A stretch of DNA of 64,000 nt, taken from positions 310,001 to 374,000 of the forward strand of contig CAWHVG010000003.1 of NCBI GenBank assembly GCA_963832725.1. The letters run 5' to 3'. The position numbers and the translations under genes were made by a program. The notes under the pieces are model-generated. The model was not told where the DNA came from and did not search any database. It saw only the letters and a program-made list of their open reading frames with translations. Numbering within the stretch: position 1 is the first letter of the stretch; every line of letters starts with the position of its first letter. This document shows positions 29,998-43,340 of the stretch, piece by piece. The stretch is from JAEZBP01 sp963832725 (lineage in GTDB: Bacteria > Myxococcota_A > Polyangia > Polyangiales > Sandaracinaceae).

Positions 29998-32985
29998 CGC
30001 AGGAGCCCCTCGTAGTAGCGGCGCACGGCGTCCTCGTAGCCTTCGGGCGGCGCTTCGCGCATCGCATCCAGCAACCGGCGGCGCAGCTCCATCGGGCCCT
30101 CGAACTGATCGGCGTCGGGGATGTCGACCGGGCGGTGATCGGCCATCTCCGCGCCGGACTCGCCGCCGCCTCCGCCGCCGCCCTGGGAGTCTTGCTCCAG
30201 CCGCTCGCGCAGCTCCGTCAACCGCCGCGAGGCGTCCTCTTGATGGCGGGAGGACTCCAGCGGATCGCCCCGCTCCATGGCCTCGCCCGCGCGCTGCATC
30301 TCGCTGGCGGCCTCGCGCAGCTCGCGGCCGGCGTCGTCGTCGAGCGGCGCCTGCTCGGGGCCCTCCTCGAAGCGGCCCGCCAGCCGCTGGGTGGCATCCG
30401 CGGCGGCCTGCTGTCGGGTCCGGTCCTCGCGCATCTGGCGGCGGTCGCGCGGGTCCACGTGCGAGGCCACGTCCGGAAGCGCTTCGTCGAGCGAGCGGCG
30501 CAGGTCGCGCAGCTGCCGGTCGGTCTGGCGGGCCACGCGCGCCTCGTCGCTGGTCTCGCCTTCGTGGCCCGGGAACATCAGCGCCGAGAGATCCAGATCG
30601 CGCGAGAGCCCCGAGAGATCCTCCGCCGCCGACTCGGCCATCCTCCGCGCCTCGCCGAGGTCGCCGGTCTGCAACGCGTCCTCCGTGTCGACGAGCCGCT
30701 GGCGGGCCCGGTCGTAGGCGTCCTGCTCGAAGCTGGCCAAGGAGTCGCGATCGATCCCCTCGAGCGCTTCGCGCACGCTGCGAGCGCGATCCGCCAGGCG
30801 CCGGGTGGCGCGCTCGTCGCGACCGGAGGCCTCCTCCAGCGCGCGCTGGGCGGCTCGGCTGCGCCGCTCCACGCCGTGCCGCGCGAGCTGTCCCTGCTCG
30901 GCCTCGAGCCCACCGAGCGCGTCCATCGCCTCCGCGAACGCGCGCTCTCTCGGGCCGAAGCGGGACTCGACGAAGCTCTGCTCCGTCTGCCCGAGCGCCC
31001 GGGCGAGCTGATCGATCTGGCGCGAGAGCTGCTCGACCAGCCGATCCGCCAGCTCGAGGTTCCCGCGCTGCACCGCCTCGCGCAGGCTGGCCAGCGTGTC
31101 GGAGCTCTCCTGGGCCGGCATCTCACCCGGGTTCATGAACTCCTGCGGCACGCTGGTGCCCATCTGGGCGATCCGCTGCATGAGCTCGCGCATCCGCGCC
31201 TGCGCCCGGCCGATCGCGGCCAAGAGCCGTTCGCGCGCCTCCTGCGAGTCGGTACGGGCCAGCTCCGCGAGGAGCGAGTGGATCTCGCGTCGCAGCGACT
31301 CCAGCTCGCGCGCGATGGCGGCCGCGTCCTCGACGCGCGCGCGGGAGAGGAGAATCGTCGAGGGAGAGCACGTCGTCCTCGAGCTCCGCGACGGCGCGCC
31401 CGTCGATGCGATCACGCTCGACCTTCGCCGCCAGCGCGCGGCCGTGGGCGAGCCGCTCCCGATAGAGGAGCCGCCGGATCCGCGCGGCCATCTCGTGGTA
31501 GAGCGCCGCGTCCGATGCACGCCCTTCGCCGTCTCGTAGCCGCTCGCCCTCGTCGTCGAGCGCATGGATCAATGACTCGCTCGCGGGCTTGAGCGCGCGG
31601 AAGCGGCGGTGGGCGGCCTCCTCCTCGTCGGGCACGGGCACTTCGAGCCGGAGCGCCAGCAGGGCCAGCGCACGGTCGAGGACCGCCTCGAGCTGGGCCA
31701 GGCGTCGCTCGCGGCGCGTGGCCTCGCTGGCCAGCGTGATGTGCAGCTCCCGGGAGCGCCCGATGTTGGGCCCGCTGACGATGTCGCCGTCGCGCGCCTC
31801 CAGCCACACCGTGAGCGCGTCTCCGGGCTGGAGATTGAGGAGCGCGAGATCGAGGGGCGTGCTCCCGTCGGCGAGCGCCGGCGCGGCGTTCGCGCCGTAG
31901 GAGGCGATGCGGCGGCGCGTCTCGGTGCCGGCCGGATCCCGCAGGACGAGATCGACGTGTGCCACGCCGACGTCGTCGGAGGCATCCCAGAGGAGGTCGA
32001 CGCTCTCCGGCTCGTCGAGCAGGAGATCCTGCGCCGGCTCGAGCAAGGAGACGCGCGGCGCCTCGTCGGCGAGCGCCCGCACGCTGCGCGCGATCGCGTC
32101 GTGGACCCACTCGCCCGCGCGCCGTCGGAGGCGCAGCACCAGGGGCGCGTCCTCGCGGGCGACGAAGCGGCCGACGAAGCGGCCGGTCGCGTCGCGCTCC
32201 ATGGGGACCGCCCTCTCGCCGACCCGGATGGCGGCCGACGCGGCGTCGAGCCGGGCGCGGGCCCGCAGCTCCACCGACGTGCCGCGCGGCACCTCGATCA
32301 GCGTCGGCTCGACCAGGGTGATGGCCTCACGATTGAGGTAGCTCGGGAAGATCAGGTGGGCTTCGACCCCGGAGAACGCGACCGCGATGCGCTCACCGCC
32401 TTCGTTTCGGGCGCCGGGGTGCACCAACGCGTATGCGCCCGCGCCGCCGCGCTCCGTCGCGAGCAAGAGCCCGGCCAAGCCCACACCGGCGAGCCCGAGC
32501 GCCACCGCGCGGTGCTTGAGCCAGCGCCAGCGCACCACTCTCTCGGGAGGGATTCGGGCCAGCACGGCACGGACACGCGTTTCGTGGGCCCGGACCATCG
32601 CGCTCGAGCAGTCGGGGTCCGCCGTCCGGCTCAGCTCGTAGGCGCTGCGCGCGGCCGAGGGTAGCTCCGGAGAGACGGCTGCCAGAAGCCGGGCCGCGCC
32701 CGCGCCCCGCCACGGCGCGAACGCGCGCCAGGCCCACGCGCCGACGCCGACCGCCGCCGCCGCCACCAGCGCCCACGCGATCCCGGCCAGCGCCAGCTCG
32801 CCGAGCGGACCGATCGCCAGCGCCCCGAGCGCGAAGACGAGGGCGGAGGCGCCGATCGCGGCGATCGCGGCGCGGAGCCCATGGATCAGCGCGGCCCGGC
32901 GGCGCAGGCGCCGGAGGTAGGCGTCGACGGGCGGGTCGCGCCTCGGGGGCGGCGAATCGGGCGGGTGGCGGCGCAGAGCGAACAC
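29994..32985 (-). CDS. DUF4175-family membrane protein (one frameshift)
   Basis: About 997 residues. The GTG at 32985 leads into two N-terminal membrane helices (about 30-75), a third near 165, an extracytoplasmic beta-rich region, and a long helical, Arg/Glu-rich coiled-coil C-terminal half with a Gly7 stretch (QGGGGGGGE). This is the DUF4175 architecture found beside moxR/DUF58/vWA genes. A +1 shift at about 31353 is GATC read as GATTC; correction gives VLSLDDLLLSRARVEDAA. It heads the cluster. Role: probably a large envelope scaffold; no catalytic motif is seen. Confidence 0.82.
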
Positions 32986-33165
32986 GCAGGCTCTCGAGAG
33001 TGGGCCAGGGCGGCCGCGAGCATCGGGGGCAATGTAGCAGCGTCCACCGGGTTCGCCTCTCCCTGCTCGAGCGCTGTGAGGGGCACGTGCGTTGACCTCG
33101 GATCCGCCGCGTGGATATAGTCCGACCCGCCTCGCCAGCGGTATTCCCGCGCAGGCGTTCGAGAT

Positions 33166-35883
33166 ATGAACAACCACGCTTCGGAAGGCGAGTTCGCCGA
33201 GCTCGCGCTCGCAGTCTATGTCGAGGACCTCGTCGCGCAGAAGAAGGTCCTCTACGTCGGGGATCCGACCAGCGCGGCCGTCGAACGGATCGGGCGCGCG
33301 GCCCACCGTGTCGACGTCGTGTCGACCCGCAGCCGGGTCCGCGGCACGCGCAGGGGAGGGCGCGTCTCCTCCCGGCGTTGGCCCGGCGAGGAGGACGAGG
33401 GCCTCTGGGATGTGGTGATCGCCCCGGACCTGCCTGCGGCCGGGTTGGCGGACGAGGATCGTCTCGCCGACGTCGCCCGGTGGTTGGCGCCGGGAGGCGT
33501 GCTCGTCGCGGGGACGCCGGACCCGGACGGCCCCGAGGCCAACGCGAGCGCCATCGGGTACGAGGACCTCTTCGATCTTCTCGACTGCACGTTCGAGCAC
33601 GTGCGGATGCTCGGACAGGCGCCGTTCACTGGTTTCTCGGTCGTCGACTTCGCCCCCGAGGGCGGCGAGATCGAGGTGACCTTCGACGGCTCGCTGCTCG
33701 AAGGCGGCGGAGAGCGCGCCGCCCGCTACTACGCGCTCTCGAGCGAGCGTGACGTCGCCCTCGACGGCTTCGCGGTGGTGCAGGTTCCGTCCGGGGCGGT
33801 GCCCAGCGCCGAGGCGAGGCGCCGTCCACCTTCCGGCGAAGGCCGTGTGTCCGAGCTCTCCGCCCGTCTCCGCGAGCAGCAGGACGCGCTCGATGCGTCC
33901 AACGTCCACGCGGAGGAGCTGGAGCGCGAGCTGACCTCGATGCGCGCCGAGCTCGACCGATCGCAGTCGGAGCTGGAGCACGCCCGCGCTCGCGCCGAGC
34001 AGGCCCGCGCCGACCGCGACGCCCTCGAGGAGACCGCCGAGGAGCTGCGCGCGGAGATCGACGCGCTCTCGAACGAGCCGCCGATCGACGAGCCGCCGGT
34101 CGACGAGCCGCCGGTCGACGAGCCGCCGGTCGAGGAGTACGCGCGGATGGAGACCGCGCTCCAGCGCTGCGGCCAGGAGCTGAGCGAGGCGCGCCTCGAA
34201 GTGGAGCGGCGCGGCACGCTGGTCCGCGATCTGGTCGAGGAGCTGCGCGAGATCCGCGGCGGGGCGCCCGGCATCGAGCCGAGCGCGAAACCGGCTGAGC
34301 CCGAGCCCGCCCCGCGTCCCTCGGCGCCGGCTCCTTCCAGCGCACCCGCGGCGCCCGGCAAGGTGGAGCTCGACGACGCCGCCGAGCGCGCGCTGCGAGC
34401 GGAGGCCGACAAGGCGGACCTCTCGTTCCGCCTCGACGAGGTGCGCGGCGAGCTCGCGATGGCGGAGCGGCGTTGCGCCCAAGAGCTGGAGGAGATGCAG
34501 CGCCTCGAGGCTGCGCTCCGCGGCACCGTGCGCGGCTTGAACGCGCGCCTCTCGGAGGTGATCGAGCTCCACCAGCAGACCCAGGCGCGTCTCGCGCTGG
34601 CCGAGGACGACCGCGCCGCGGCCGAGGCGCAGAACCGTCGCCTGGTGCGCGAGCTGGCCGAGTCGCGCGAGCACCTGGAGCTGGAGATCGCGCGGGCCGA
34701 GGTCCGCGGGGGGGCGGAGGCCGTCGAGCCCTCCCCGGTGCCGGTGACCGACGAGCCGGCCGCTGCGCCGGTGGCGGACGAGGAGCTGAGCCGGCTGCGC
34801 GCGATCGAGGCTTCCGCCGCGGCGCGCGAAGGCGCGCTGCTCGGGGCGCTCATGCAGGCCCGCGAGGAGGCCGCCGAGCTGGCGTCGAACCAGCGCGAGG
34901 GGCTCGGGCAAGCGGAGCAAGCCCGCGAGGCGCTCGTGGAGCTGGAGCACCGCGTCGAGGGCATGCGGGCCGGCTACGAGGCGCGCGTGTCGGAGTTGGT
35001 CCGCGAGCTGGACGACGTCGCGGGGCAGTCCGAGCGGGCGCTGATCCAGGCTGGCGAGCTGCGCTCGCGCGCGGACTCGAAGGAGCAGGTCGAGGCGGCG
35101 CTGCGAGGCGAAATCGCGGGCGTGCGTTTCCGGCTCGCCGATCGCGAAGCGGCGGCCGACGCGCTGCGCGGTCGGGTCGAGGAGCTCTCCGAGGCGCTCG
35201 ATGCCGCGAAGCGCGCGCCGGCCACCGTCGAGTACGCGCGCGACACGGACGACGAGGCTCGGGTGGCCGAGCTCGCGGCGGCGCTGGGCACGCGGGATGC
35301 GCTGGTGGGCCGCTTGCAGCGCGAGCTCGCCGACGCGGCCGAGCGCAGGCGTGCGCTCGAGCGGCGCTTGGACGAGCACGCCTCCAAGCTGGGGGCGGTC
35401 CGCGAGGAGCTCGAGTCGTCGCGCTCCGTGTCGGACGTCCGCGACGAGGAGATCCAGCGAGAGCTGGCGGACGTGAGCGAACGCCTGGAGCGGAGCGAGC
35501 GAGAGCGCGAGCGCGCGCTCGAGGGGCTCGAGGAGGCTCGCGGGATCCTGGCGGAGCTGGCGCTGGACATCCCGGTCGGACGCGGAGGCGCGGCGCGACG
35601 CGAGGACGGTGCCTCGGCGCGAGAGCTTCGTGACCGACTCGCGCGCTTGGATGCGGAGGCCGCCGATCGCGAGGTGCTGCTCAGGTCGCTGACGGCGCAG
35701 CTGCAAGAGCGCGACGACCGGCTCCGGGCGCTCGAGCGGACCGACGCGCCGGAGCGCGACGGGGAGGACCCGCGCGGACTTCAGCAGAAGCTCCTCGAGA
35801 TGGAGGAGCGCGTCGCCCGGCTCACCGAAGAGCTCGAGCACGAGCGGGCCGCCCGTCGTCGGGCTGAGAGCCCGCCGAGCTGA
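33166..35883 (+). CDS. Methyltransferase-like domain fused to a long coiled coil
   Basis: A 905-residue protein. Residues 1-200 have the layout of a class I SAM fold: VLYVGDPTSAAVERI as motif I, DVVIAPDLPAAGL as motif II region and WLAPGGVLVAGTPDP as post-II strand. The glycine-rich loop is degenerate, so catalysis is doubtful. From about 225 to the end it is heptad-rich coiled coil (ELSARLREQQDALDASNVHA onward), broken by Pro-rich linkers including four DEPPV repeats near residues 305-324 and PAEPEPAPRPSAPAPS near 370. This looks like a cytoskeletal or polarity scaffold. No named family is recognised. Confidence 0.8.
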   Translation: MNNHASEGEFAELALAVYVEDLVAQKKVLYVGDPTSAAVERIGRAAHRVDVVSTRSRVRGTRRGGRVSSRRWPGEEDEGLWDVVIAPDLPAAGLADEDRLADVARWLAPGGVLVAGTPDPDGPEANASAIGYEDLFDLLDCTFEHVRMLGQAPFTGFSVVDFAPEGGEIEVTFDGSLLEGGGERAARYYALSSERDVALDGFAVVQVPSGAVPSAEARRRPPSGEGRVSELSARLREQQDALDASNVHAEELERELTSMRAELDRSQSELEHARARAEQARADRDALEETAEELRAEIDALSNEPPIDEPPVDEPPVDEPPVEEYARMETALQRCGQELSEARLEVERRGTLVRDLVEELREIRGGAPGIEPSAKPAEPEPAPRPSAPAPSSAPAAPGKVELDDAAERALRAEADKADLSFRLDEVRGELAMAERRCAQELEEMQRLEAALRGTVRGLNARLSEVIELHQQTQARLALAEDDRAAAEAQNRRLVRELAESREHLELEIARAEVRGGAEAVEPSPVPVTDEPAAAPVADEELSRLRAIEASAAAREGALLGALMQAREEAAELASNQREGLGQAEQAREALVELEHRVEGMRAGYEARVSELVRELDDVAGQSERALIQAGELRSRADSKEQVEAALRGEIAGVRFRLADREAAADALRGRVEELSEALDAAKRAPATVEYARDTDDEARVAELAAALGTRDALVGRLQRELADAAERRRALERRLDEHASKLGAVREELESSRSVSDVRDEEIQRELADVSERLERSERERERALEGLEEARGILAELALDIPVGRGGAARREDGASARELRDRLARLDAEAADREVLLRSLTAQLQERDDRLRALERTDAPERDGEDPRGLQQKLLEMEERVARLTEELEHERAARRRAESPPS

Positions 35884-35890
35884 GCCCCGC

Positions 35891-35952
35891 TGGGTCCCTC
35901 ACACTGGGTCCCTCACGCCGGGTCCCTCACGCCGACGCCGGGTCCCTCACGC
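35891..35952. repeat. 14-bp tandem repeat, four copies
   Basis: Units YGGGTCCCTCACRC at 35891, 35905, 35919 and 35939, the last after a 6-bp spacer (CGACGC). It lies directly after the stop of the coiled-coil gene. No spacers of CRISPR type. Function unknown; 14-bp periodicity is prone to copy-number change. Confidence 0.85.
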
Positions 35953-36161
35953 CGGCTGGAGCATCGGCGATCGGCGCGGGCCGCGCGGCGTGCGGCTGCT
36001 CCTCGCTGCCCGACCTCGGCGCCCACCGGCGACGGCCGCTCTTCGACGCCGGCAGCGGCCGCGGAACATCGTGCGCGCATCGGCTCGACCGCGGTCGCGC
36101 GGGCGTGGGCCCACGATCTCTGCGCGCCGTCGCGGCGGCTTCGTCGCGGCGCTCATGACGG
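35953..36161. other. Intergenic stretch between convergent genes
   Basis: Roughly 210 bp between the 14-bp repeats and the groEL terminator, GC-rich and without a credible reading frame or RNA motif. Confidence 0.4.
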
Positions 36162-36197
36162 AAAAAAGAACGCCGGACCCGAAGGCCCGGCGTTCTT
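36162..36197 (-). terminator. Rho-independent terminator of groESL
   Basis: On the reverse strand, AAGAACGCCGGGCC-TTCG-GGTCCGGCGTTCTT is a near-perfect stem capped by a TTCG-type loop and followed by a run of six T. It begins 24 bp past the groEL stop. This is the clearest intrinsic terminator in the window. Confidence 0.92.
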
Positions 36198-36220
36198 CGA
36201 TCACGCGGAAGCGGGATGGA

Positions 36221-37859
<1,639 letters not shown>

Positions 37860-37896
37860 GTCGTTCTCCTATTCTCTCTTCAGGGTTGTCCGCGGA

Positions 37897-38185
37897 TCAC
37901 TCGACGACGCCGAGGATGTCGTCCTCGCGGAGGATCAGGCTGTTCCTCCCCGTCGATCTTCACCTCGGTGCCGCTGTACTTGCCGAAGAGCACGCGGTCG
38001 CCCTTCTTGACCTCGAGCTTGCGGACGCTGCCGTCCTCGAGGACCTTGCCGTTGCCGACGGCGATGACCTTGCCCTCGATCGGCTTCTCCTTGGCCGTAT
38101 CGGGGATGATGATCCCGCCCTTGGTCTTCTCTTCTTCTTTCACGCGCTGAACCAGCACGCGGTCGTGCAGCGGACGAATCGCCAT
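37897..38185 (-). CDS. groES: Co-chaperonin GroES (one frameshift)
   Basis: 10-kDa lid of the GroEL cage. MAIRPLHDRVLVQRVKEEEK, the mobile loop KTKGGIIIPDTAKEKP and VLFGKYSGTEVKIDGEE are all present. A one-base insertion near 37940 hides the normal end, which otherwise reads LILREDDILGVVE and stops at 37897. About 95 residues after correction. Promoter and CIRCE element lie 115-180 bp upstream; GGAGGG precedes the ATG. Confidence 0.95.
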
Positions 38186-38299
38186 CGTTCACCCTCCGTT
38201 GAGGTGTGTCGTTCCGGGTTTGGCCGGCCGAAGGGAGCCCCCCAATCCAGCCGGAGTCGTCATGGGTGGTCCTTCGGGAGGGGCCCTCGAACCACTTTG

Positions 38300-38326
38300 T
38301 TAGCACTCGCAGACATCGAGTGCTGA
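38300..38326 (-). promoter_or_regulatory. CIRCE operator (HrcA-binding site) of groESL
   Basis: TTAGCACTC-N9-GAGTGCTGA matches the CIRCE consensus TTAGCACTC-N9-GAGTGCTAA with one change. It lies just downstream of the predicted transcription start, where HrcA binding would block initiation. This predicts heat-inducible, HrcA-repressed groESL; hrcA itself is not in the window. Confidence 0.95.
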
Positions 38327-38337
38327 TGACGGGCGGG

Positions 38338-38365
38338 AACATAAATCCGCGCCCCAGTGAGTCAA
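38338..38365 (-). promoter_or_regulatory. Sigma-70 type promoter of groESL
   Basis: On the reverse strand TTGACT (38365-38360) and TATGTT (38343-38338) are separated by 16 bp. The predicted start near 38331 falls just before the CIRCE dyad, as expected for HrcA control. Confidence 0.7.
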
Positions 38366-38606
38366 GGTTGCCCGTTCGCGCTTGTGAGCGCACTCACGCT
38401 GTCTAATGATTTCGAGGGGTTAGCGCTGCCGCCACTAGCCCGCGGGACCGCCCAGCACTCTCGGCCGCTGGCTGCCAGTCCGCGAAGAGGGTTGTGAACC
38501 GTCTCCGTTCGGAGGTGACCAGAAGCTCAGCCACCTGCCGTTTTAGGGCTATCTTGGATCGTGTGGATACAGCTTGGTCACGATCGACAGGGAGGATGGT
38601 CCGGCG

Positions 38607-39197
38607 ATGACGATCGAGATGGCGGGTGATCTGCGAGGTTGGTTCCGCGTGCGGTTGGCGGAAGCGCTCGAGCGCAGGCGCCTCTCGGCCTCGGCGACGA
38701 CGCAGGTGTATCTGGTGGAGCTCCTCCACGCCTACGCCGTCGAGCCGTCGAGGGAGGCGCTGGCGCGGCCGCTGGCGCTCCAACTCGCCGACGCGGCCGA
38801 GGCGAGCGGCCCGGAGCGGATCCGGCTCCTGCGCACGCTGGGGGACGCCGCGCTCTACCTCGCGGGGTTCTTCTCCGATCACATCGAGCGGCGCGGTGTG
38901 AGCGCGGGCTACTTCGTCGCCATGGGTGAGCGGGCCTACTCCAGCGCCCGCGCGCTGGCCCCCTATTGCCCGAGCGAGGCGCCGCGCACGGCCGTGTACG
39001 AGGAGCTCGCCGAGGAGTTCGAGTCCTTCGTCTACACCTTCGACGATCTGCGGGAGACGACCACCCTGCGGACGCCGCAGGACATCGTGAAGCTCTACGA
39101 CAAGTGGCGGCGGACCCGCTCGCCCCTCTTGGCCGAGCGCTTGCGCGAAGAGGGCGTGTTCCCCGCGGACGCTCCCTCGAAGCGGCTCCTCCACTGA
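38607..39197 (+). CDS. Conserved-looking hypothetical protein, first of a pair
   Basis: A 196-residue helical, soluble protein starting MTIEMAGDLRGWFRV, with an upstream GGGAGG about 11 bp before the ATG. Motifs: TTQVYLVELLHAYAV, LRTLGDAALYLAGFFSDHIE, GYFVAMGERAYSSA, EFESFVYTFDDLRETT and DIVKLYDKWRRTRSP. There are no membrane segments, signal or metal-binding motifs. Its TGA overlaps the next gene's ATG by one base, so the two are co-expressed. No family recognised; the conserved aromatic/charged texture indicates a real gene. Confidence 0.75.
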   Translation: MTIEMAGDLRGWFRVRLAEALERRRLSASATTQVYLVELLHAYAVEPSREALARPLALQLADAAEASGPERIRLLRTLGDAALYLAGFFSDHIERRGVSAGYFVAMGERAYSSARALAPYCPSEAPRTAVYEELAEEFESFVYTFDDLRETTTLRTPQDIVKLYDKWRRTRSPLLAERLREEGVFPADAPSKRLLH

Positions 39198-39865
39198 TGT
39201 TGGCGCGCATCCAGCGGATCCTCAGCGAGCTCTACGATCTGCGTCCCGAGGTCGACGTAGAGCAGTTCGTCTGCGGCCGGGAGCTGCTCGAGGCGGCGGT
39301 GGGGGAGGACGAGGCCCGCCGCGGCGAGGTGCTCCTGATCTGCGAGGACGAAGAGGGTATCCACGTCGGCCTCTACCTCGATCCCGGCGTGATCTCGCGG
39401 CTCGAAGCCGCGAGGCCCGACTTCCACGCGGTCTGCCTGGCCACCGAGGGCGTGAGCCACTTCCTCTACCTGAGCTTCCGCGCCGACAACGACGAGCAGG
39501 TCAGCCAGCTCGAGCTGGAGCTGCAGGCCGAGGTGGACAAGTACGCGGCAGGCCTCTTGGCCTCGGACGCGGCGCAGCAGGACGAAGGCTCCGAGCTGCT
39601 GGCCGGGAATGGCGTCGGGGCGATCCGGGCGCGCAGCCGAGCGTTGCGCGAGCGGCTCTTCCGTGGCGTGCGCTTCCTCGACGCGCCCGGCACGATCGAA
39701 GGTGAGCGTTACCGTTTGGCCCACCGCGCGGCCGCTCGCTACGCGGCCACGCTCGAAGCGCGGTTCGTGGACCACGGCCGCGTGGACGAGCTCTGGGCCG
39801 AGCTGCGACGCTTCTACCGGATGGGGATGCGCCAGAAGCTCGAACGGGCCGGGCTCGTCGGATGA
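39197..39865 (+). CDS. Conserved-looking hypothetical protein, second of a pair
   Basis: A 222-residue cytosolic protein translated from the ATG overlapping the previous stop. The first 110 residues look like an alpha/beta domain (LLICEDEEGIHVGLYLDPGV, FHAVCLATEGVSHFLYLSFR). The rest is helical and basic (RSRALRERLFRGVRFLD, RFYRMGMRQKLERAG). An intervening segment (DNDEQVSQLELELQAEVDKY) is strongly acidic. I do not recognise a family. It is convergent with rpoZ, 26 bp away. Confidence 0.75.
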   Translation: MLARIQRILSELYDLRPEVDVEQFVCGRELLEAAVGEDEARRGEVLLICEDEEGIHVGLYLDPGVISRLEAARPDFHAVCLATEGVSHFLYLSFRADNDEQVSQLELELQAEVDKYAAGLLASDAAQQDEGSELLAGNGVGAIRARSRALRERLFRGVRFLDAPGTIEGERYRLAHRAAARYAATLEARFVDHGRVDELWAELRRFYRMGMRQKLERAGLVG

Positions 39866-39891
39866 CGCGGAGTGTCAGGCCGGACGATCCC

Positions 39892-40137
39892 TCAGCGGAG
39901 CTCGTCGACCGCCTGCCGCTCGGCGATGAACTCGTCGACCGCCTCCTTCACGGGGCGGTTCCAGTACACTTTCCGGTCGGCAATCTCGCGCAGGGCGGTG
40001 ACGGCGGGCCGGTTCTTGCTGTGCACGAGGGCGGGTGCCCCCTTCATCAGCTGGCGGGTGCGCTTCGCGGCGAGCAGCACCAACGCGAAACGATTCTCTT
40101 CGTGCTCGAGGCAGTCTTCGACGGTAACGCGAGCCAT
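39892..40137 (-). CDS. rpoZ: RNA polymerase omega subunit
   Basis: An 81-residue protein matching omega: MARVTVEDCLEHEENRFALV, LLAAKRTRQL and the KNRPAVTALREIADRKV block that contacts the beta' subunit. Omega helps assemble polymerase and is part of one ppGpp site. It is divergent from the FHA-GAF-cyclase gene across about 140 bp. No gmk or spoT neighbour is present here. Confidence 0.93.
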   Translation of the reverse strand: MARVTVEDCLEHEENRFALVLLAAKRTRQLMKGAPALVHSKNRPAVTALREIADRKVYWNRPVKEAVDEFIAERQAVDELR

Positions 40138-40279
40138 GGACGCTCCTTGAAGGGTCGCGAAGGCTAACAGGCACGGTCGTGTGGGGCAAGGTCGAGCGTA
40201 GGATGCGCGGGGGACGTCGCTCACCGCTTTACGGGAGGCGGCTCGCCCGGTAGCATCTGGGCCTGCTCGAACCGCAGTC

Positions 40280-41972
<1,693 letters not shown>

Positions 41973-42170
41973 AAGGCGGCGCCCACAATTCGCGCGTCGA
42001 GCGCACCGGCCCGGCCTGGATGCCGCAGATGCCTGTCGATCCGAGCCATGCCCGGCCCGCTCGTGGGCCCCGACCGCGGGCCTGGCGCCGCGCGGAGACT
42101 GCGCCGGAATTCGGGGCGCTGGCGCCATCGGGCAGCTTGACGCACGGCCCAACTTGCCGTAGGCCGAGCC

Positions 42171-43126
42171 GTGGCCCATCTGGAATTCGAAAAGCCCCTG
42201 GTCGAGCTCGAGGATCGGATCCGCGAGCTGAAGGTGTCCGGAGTCCGCGAGACCGGTTTCGAGGGCGAGATCCGCCGGCTGGAGGAGCGGGTCGAGCGCC
42301 TGCAGCGCGAGATCTACGACCAGCTCGCGGTCTGGCAGAAGGTCCAGCTCAGCCGCCACCCCGACCGCCCCTACTTCCTCGACTACGTGGAGCGGATCTT
42401 CGAGGACGTGCTCGAGCTGCACGGCGACCGCTGCTATCGGCGACGATCCGGCGATCGTCGCCGGCTTCGCGCGGCTCGAGGGCCGCACGGTGGCCATCGT
42501 CGGGCACCAGAAGGGGCGCACCACCAAGGAGAAAGCTTCGCCGCAACTTCGGGATGGCCCATCCGGAGGGGTACCGGAAAGCCATGCGCATCATGGAGCT
42601 GGCCGATCGCTTCCGGCGGCCCGTCTTGACCTTCATCGACACGGCCGGTGCCTATCCGGGCATCGGCGCCGAGGAGCGCGGGCAGAGCGAGGCCATCGGC
42701 GCGTCGCTCGCGTTGATGAGCGGGCTCTCGGTGCCGATCATCGCCTCGGTGATCGGGGAGGGCGGCTCGGGTGGCGCGCTGGCGCTGGGCGTGGCGAACC
42801 GCGTGCTGATGCTCGAGTTCGCGACCTACAGCGTCATCACGCCCGAAGGATGCGCGTCGATCCTCTGGCGCGACGGCGCGCGCGCTGCCGACGCGTCGGA
42901 GCAGCTCCGCTTGCTGGCGACCGACGTGCTCGGGCTGGGCGTGGTGGACGAGGTCGTGCCCGAGCCGCGTGGAGGCTCGCACCGCGACCCCGACGAGGCC
43001 GCCGAGAAGCTGGGGGCGGCCGTCCGCCGGCACCTCGGCGAGCTCGACCGCATGGAGCCGGCCGACCTGGTCCGCGCCCGCTACGGCAAGTTCCGCACGA
43101 TGGGCGTGACCCGCACGCTCTCGTGA
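42171..43126 (+). CDS. accA: Acetyl-CoA carboxylase carboxyltransferase subunit alpha (two indels)
   Basis: Alpha half of the carboxyltransferase that makes malonyl-CoA for fatty acid synthesis. The GTG at 42171 begins VAHLEFEKPLVELEDRI. Conserved blocks: ELKVSG, QKVQLSRHPDRPYFLDYVER, the oxyanion loop GHQKGR, FGMAHPEGYRKAMRIMELAD, FIDTAGAYPGIGAEERGQSE and IGEGGSGGALALGVANRVLM. Two +1 shifts (about 42440 and 42534) displace the frame; removing both gives about 317 residues, the normal size. accD is not adjacent. Confidence 0.93.
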
Positions 43127-43160
43127 GCCGGCGCGGCGCGGTTCTGCCGCCTGCCGCCCC

Positions 43161-43340
43161 CTAGTACCGGCGCCCGGAAGTTCGATCCGGGTTTCGTTGC
43201 CGCGCCCGCCAACCCACCCGCGAGCTGCCGGTCGGGCGCCGGTCCTGCATGCTTGTCGAGGGGGCAGCGCCCCCTCCCCCGCAAGCGGGGCCCCCACCCC
43301 ACGACGTACGACGGACCGAACTTCCGGTCCGTCGTACTAG
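43161..43340. mobile_element. CTAG-bounded inverted-repeat element E2 (180 bp)
   Basis: Left arm CTAGTACC followed by CGGAAGTTCGATCC; right arm, reverse-complemented, CTAGTACG then CGGAAGTTCGGTCC (about 22 of 28 bases alike). The right end is itself a perfect 13-bp hairpin (43306-43337, loop AACTTC). The interior holds GCATGCTTGTCGAGGGGG and a run of G/C-rich stems. Its final CTAG is also the first of E3. Same family of ends as E5. Confidence 0.75.

Noticed and set aside
34080..34140. Direct DNA repeats as a mobile or regulatory element
   Set aside because: They are the in-frame codons of the DEPPV repeat within the coiled-coil protein.
35891..35952. CRISPR-like repeats
   Set aside because: Units are 14 bp and contiguous, without unique spacers or cas genes.
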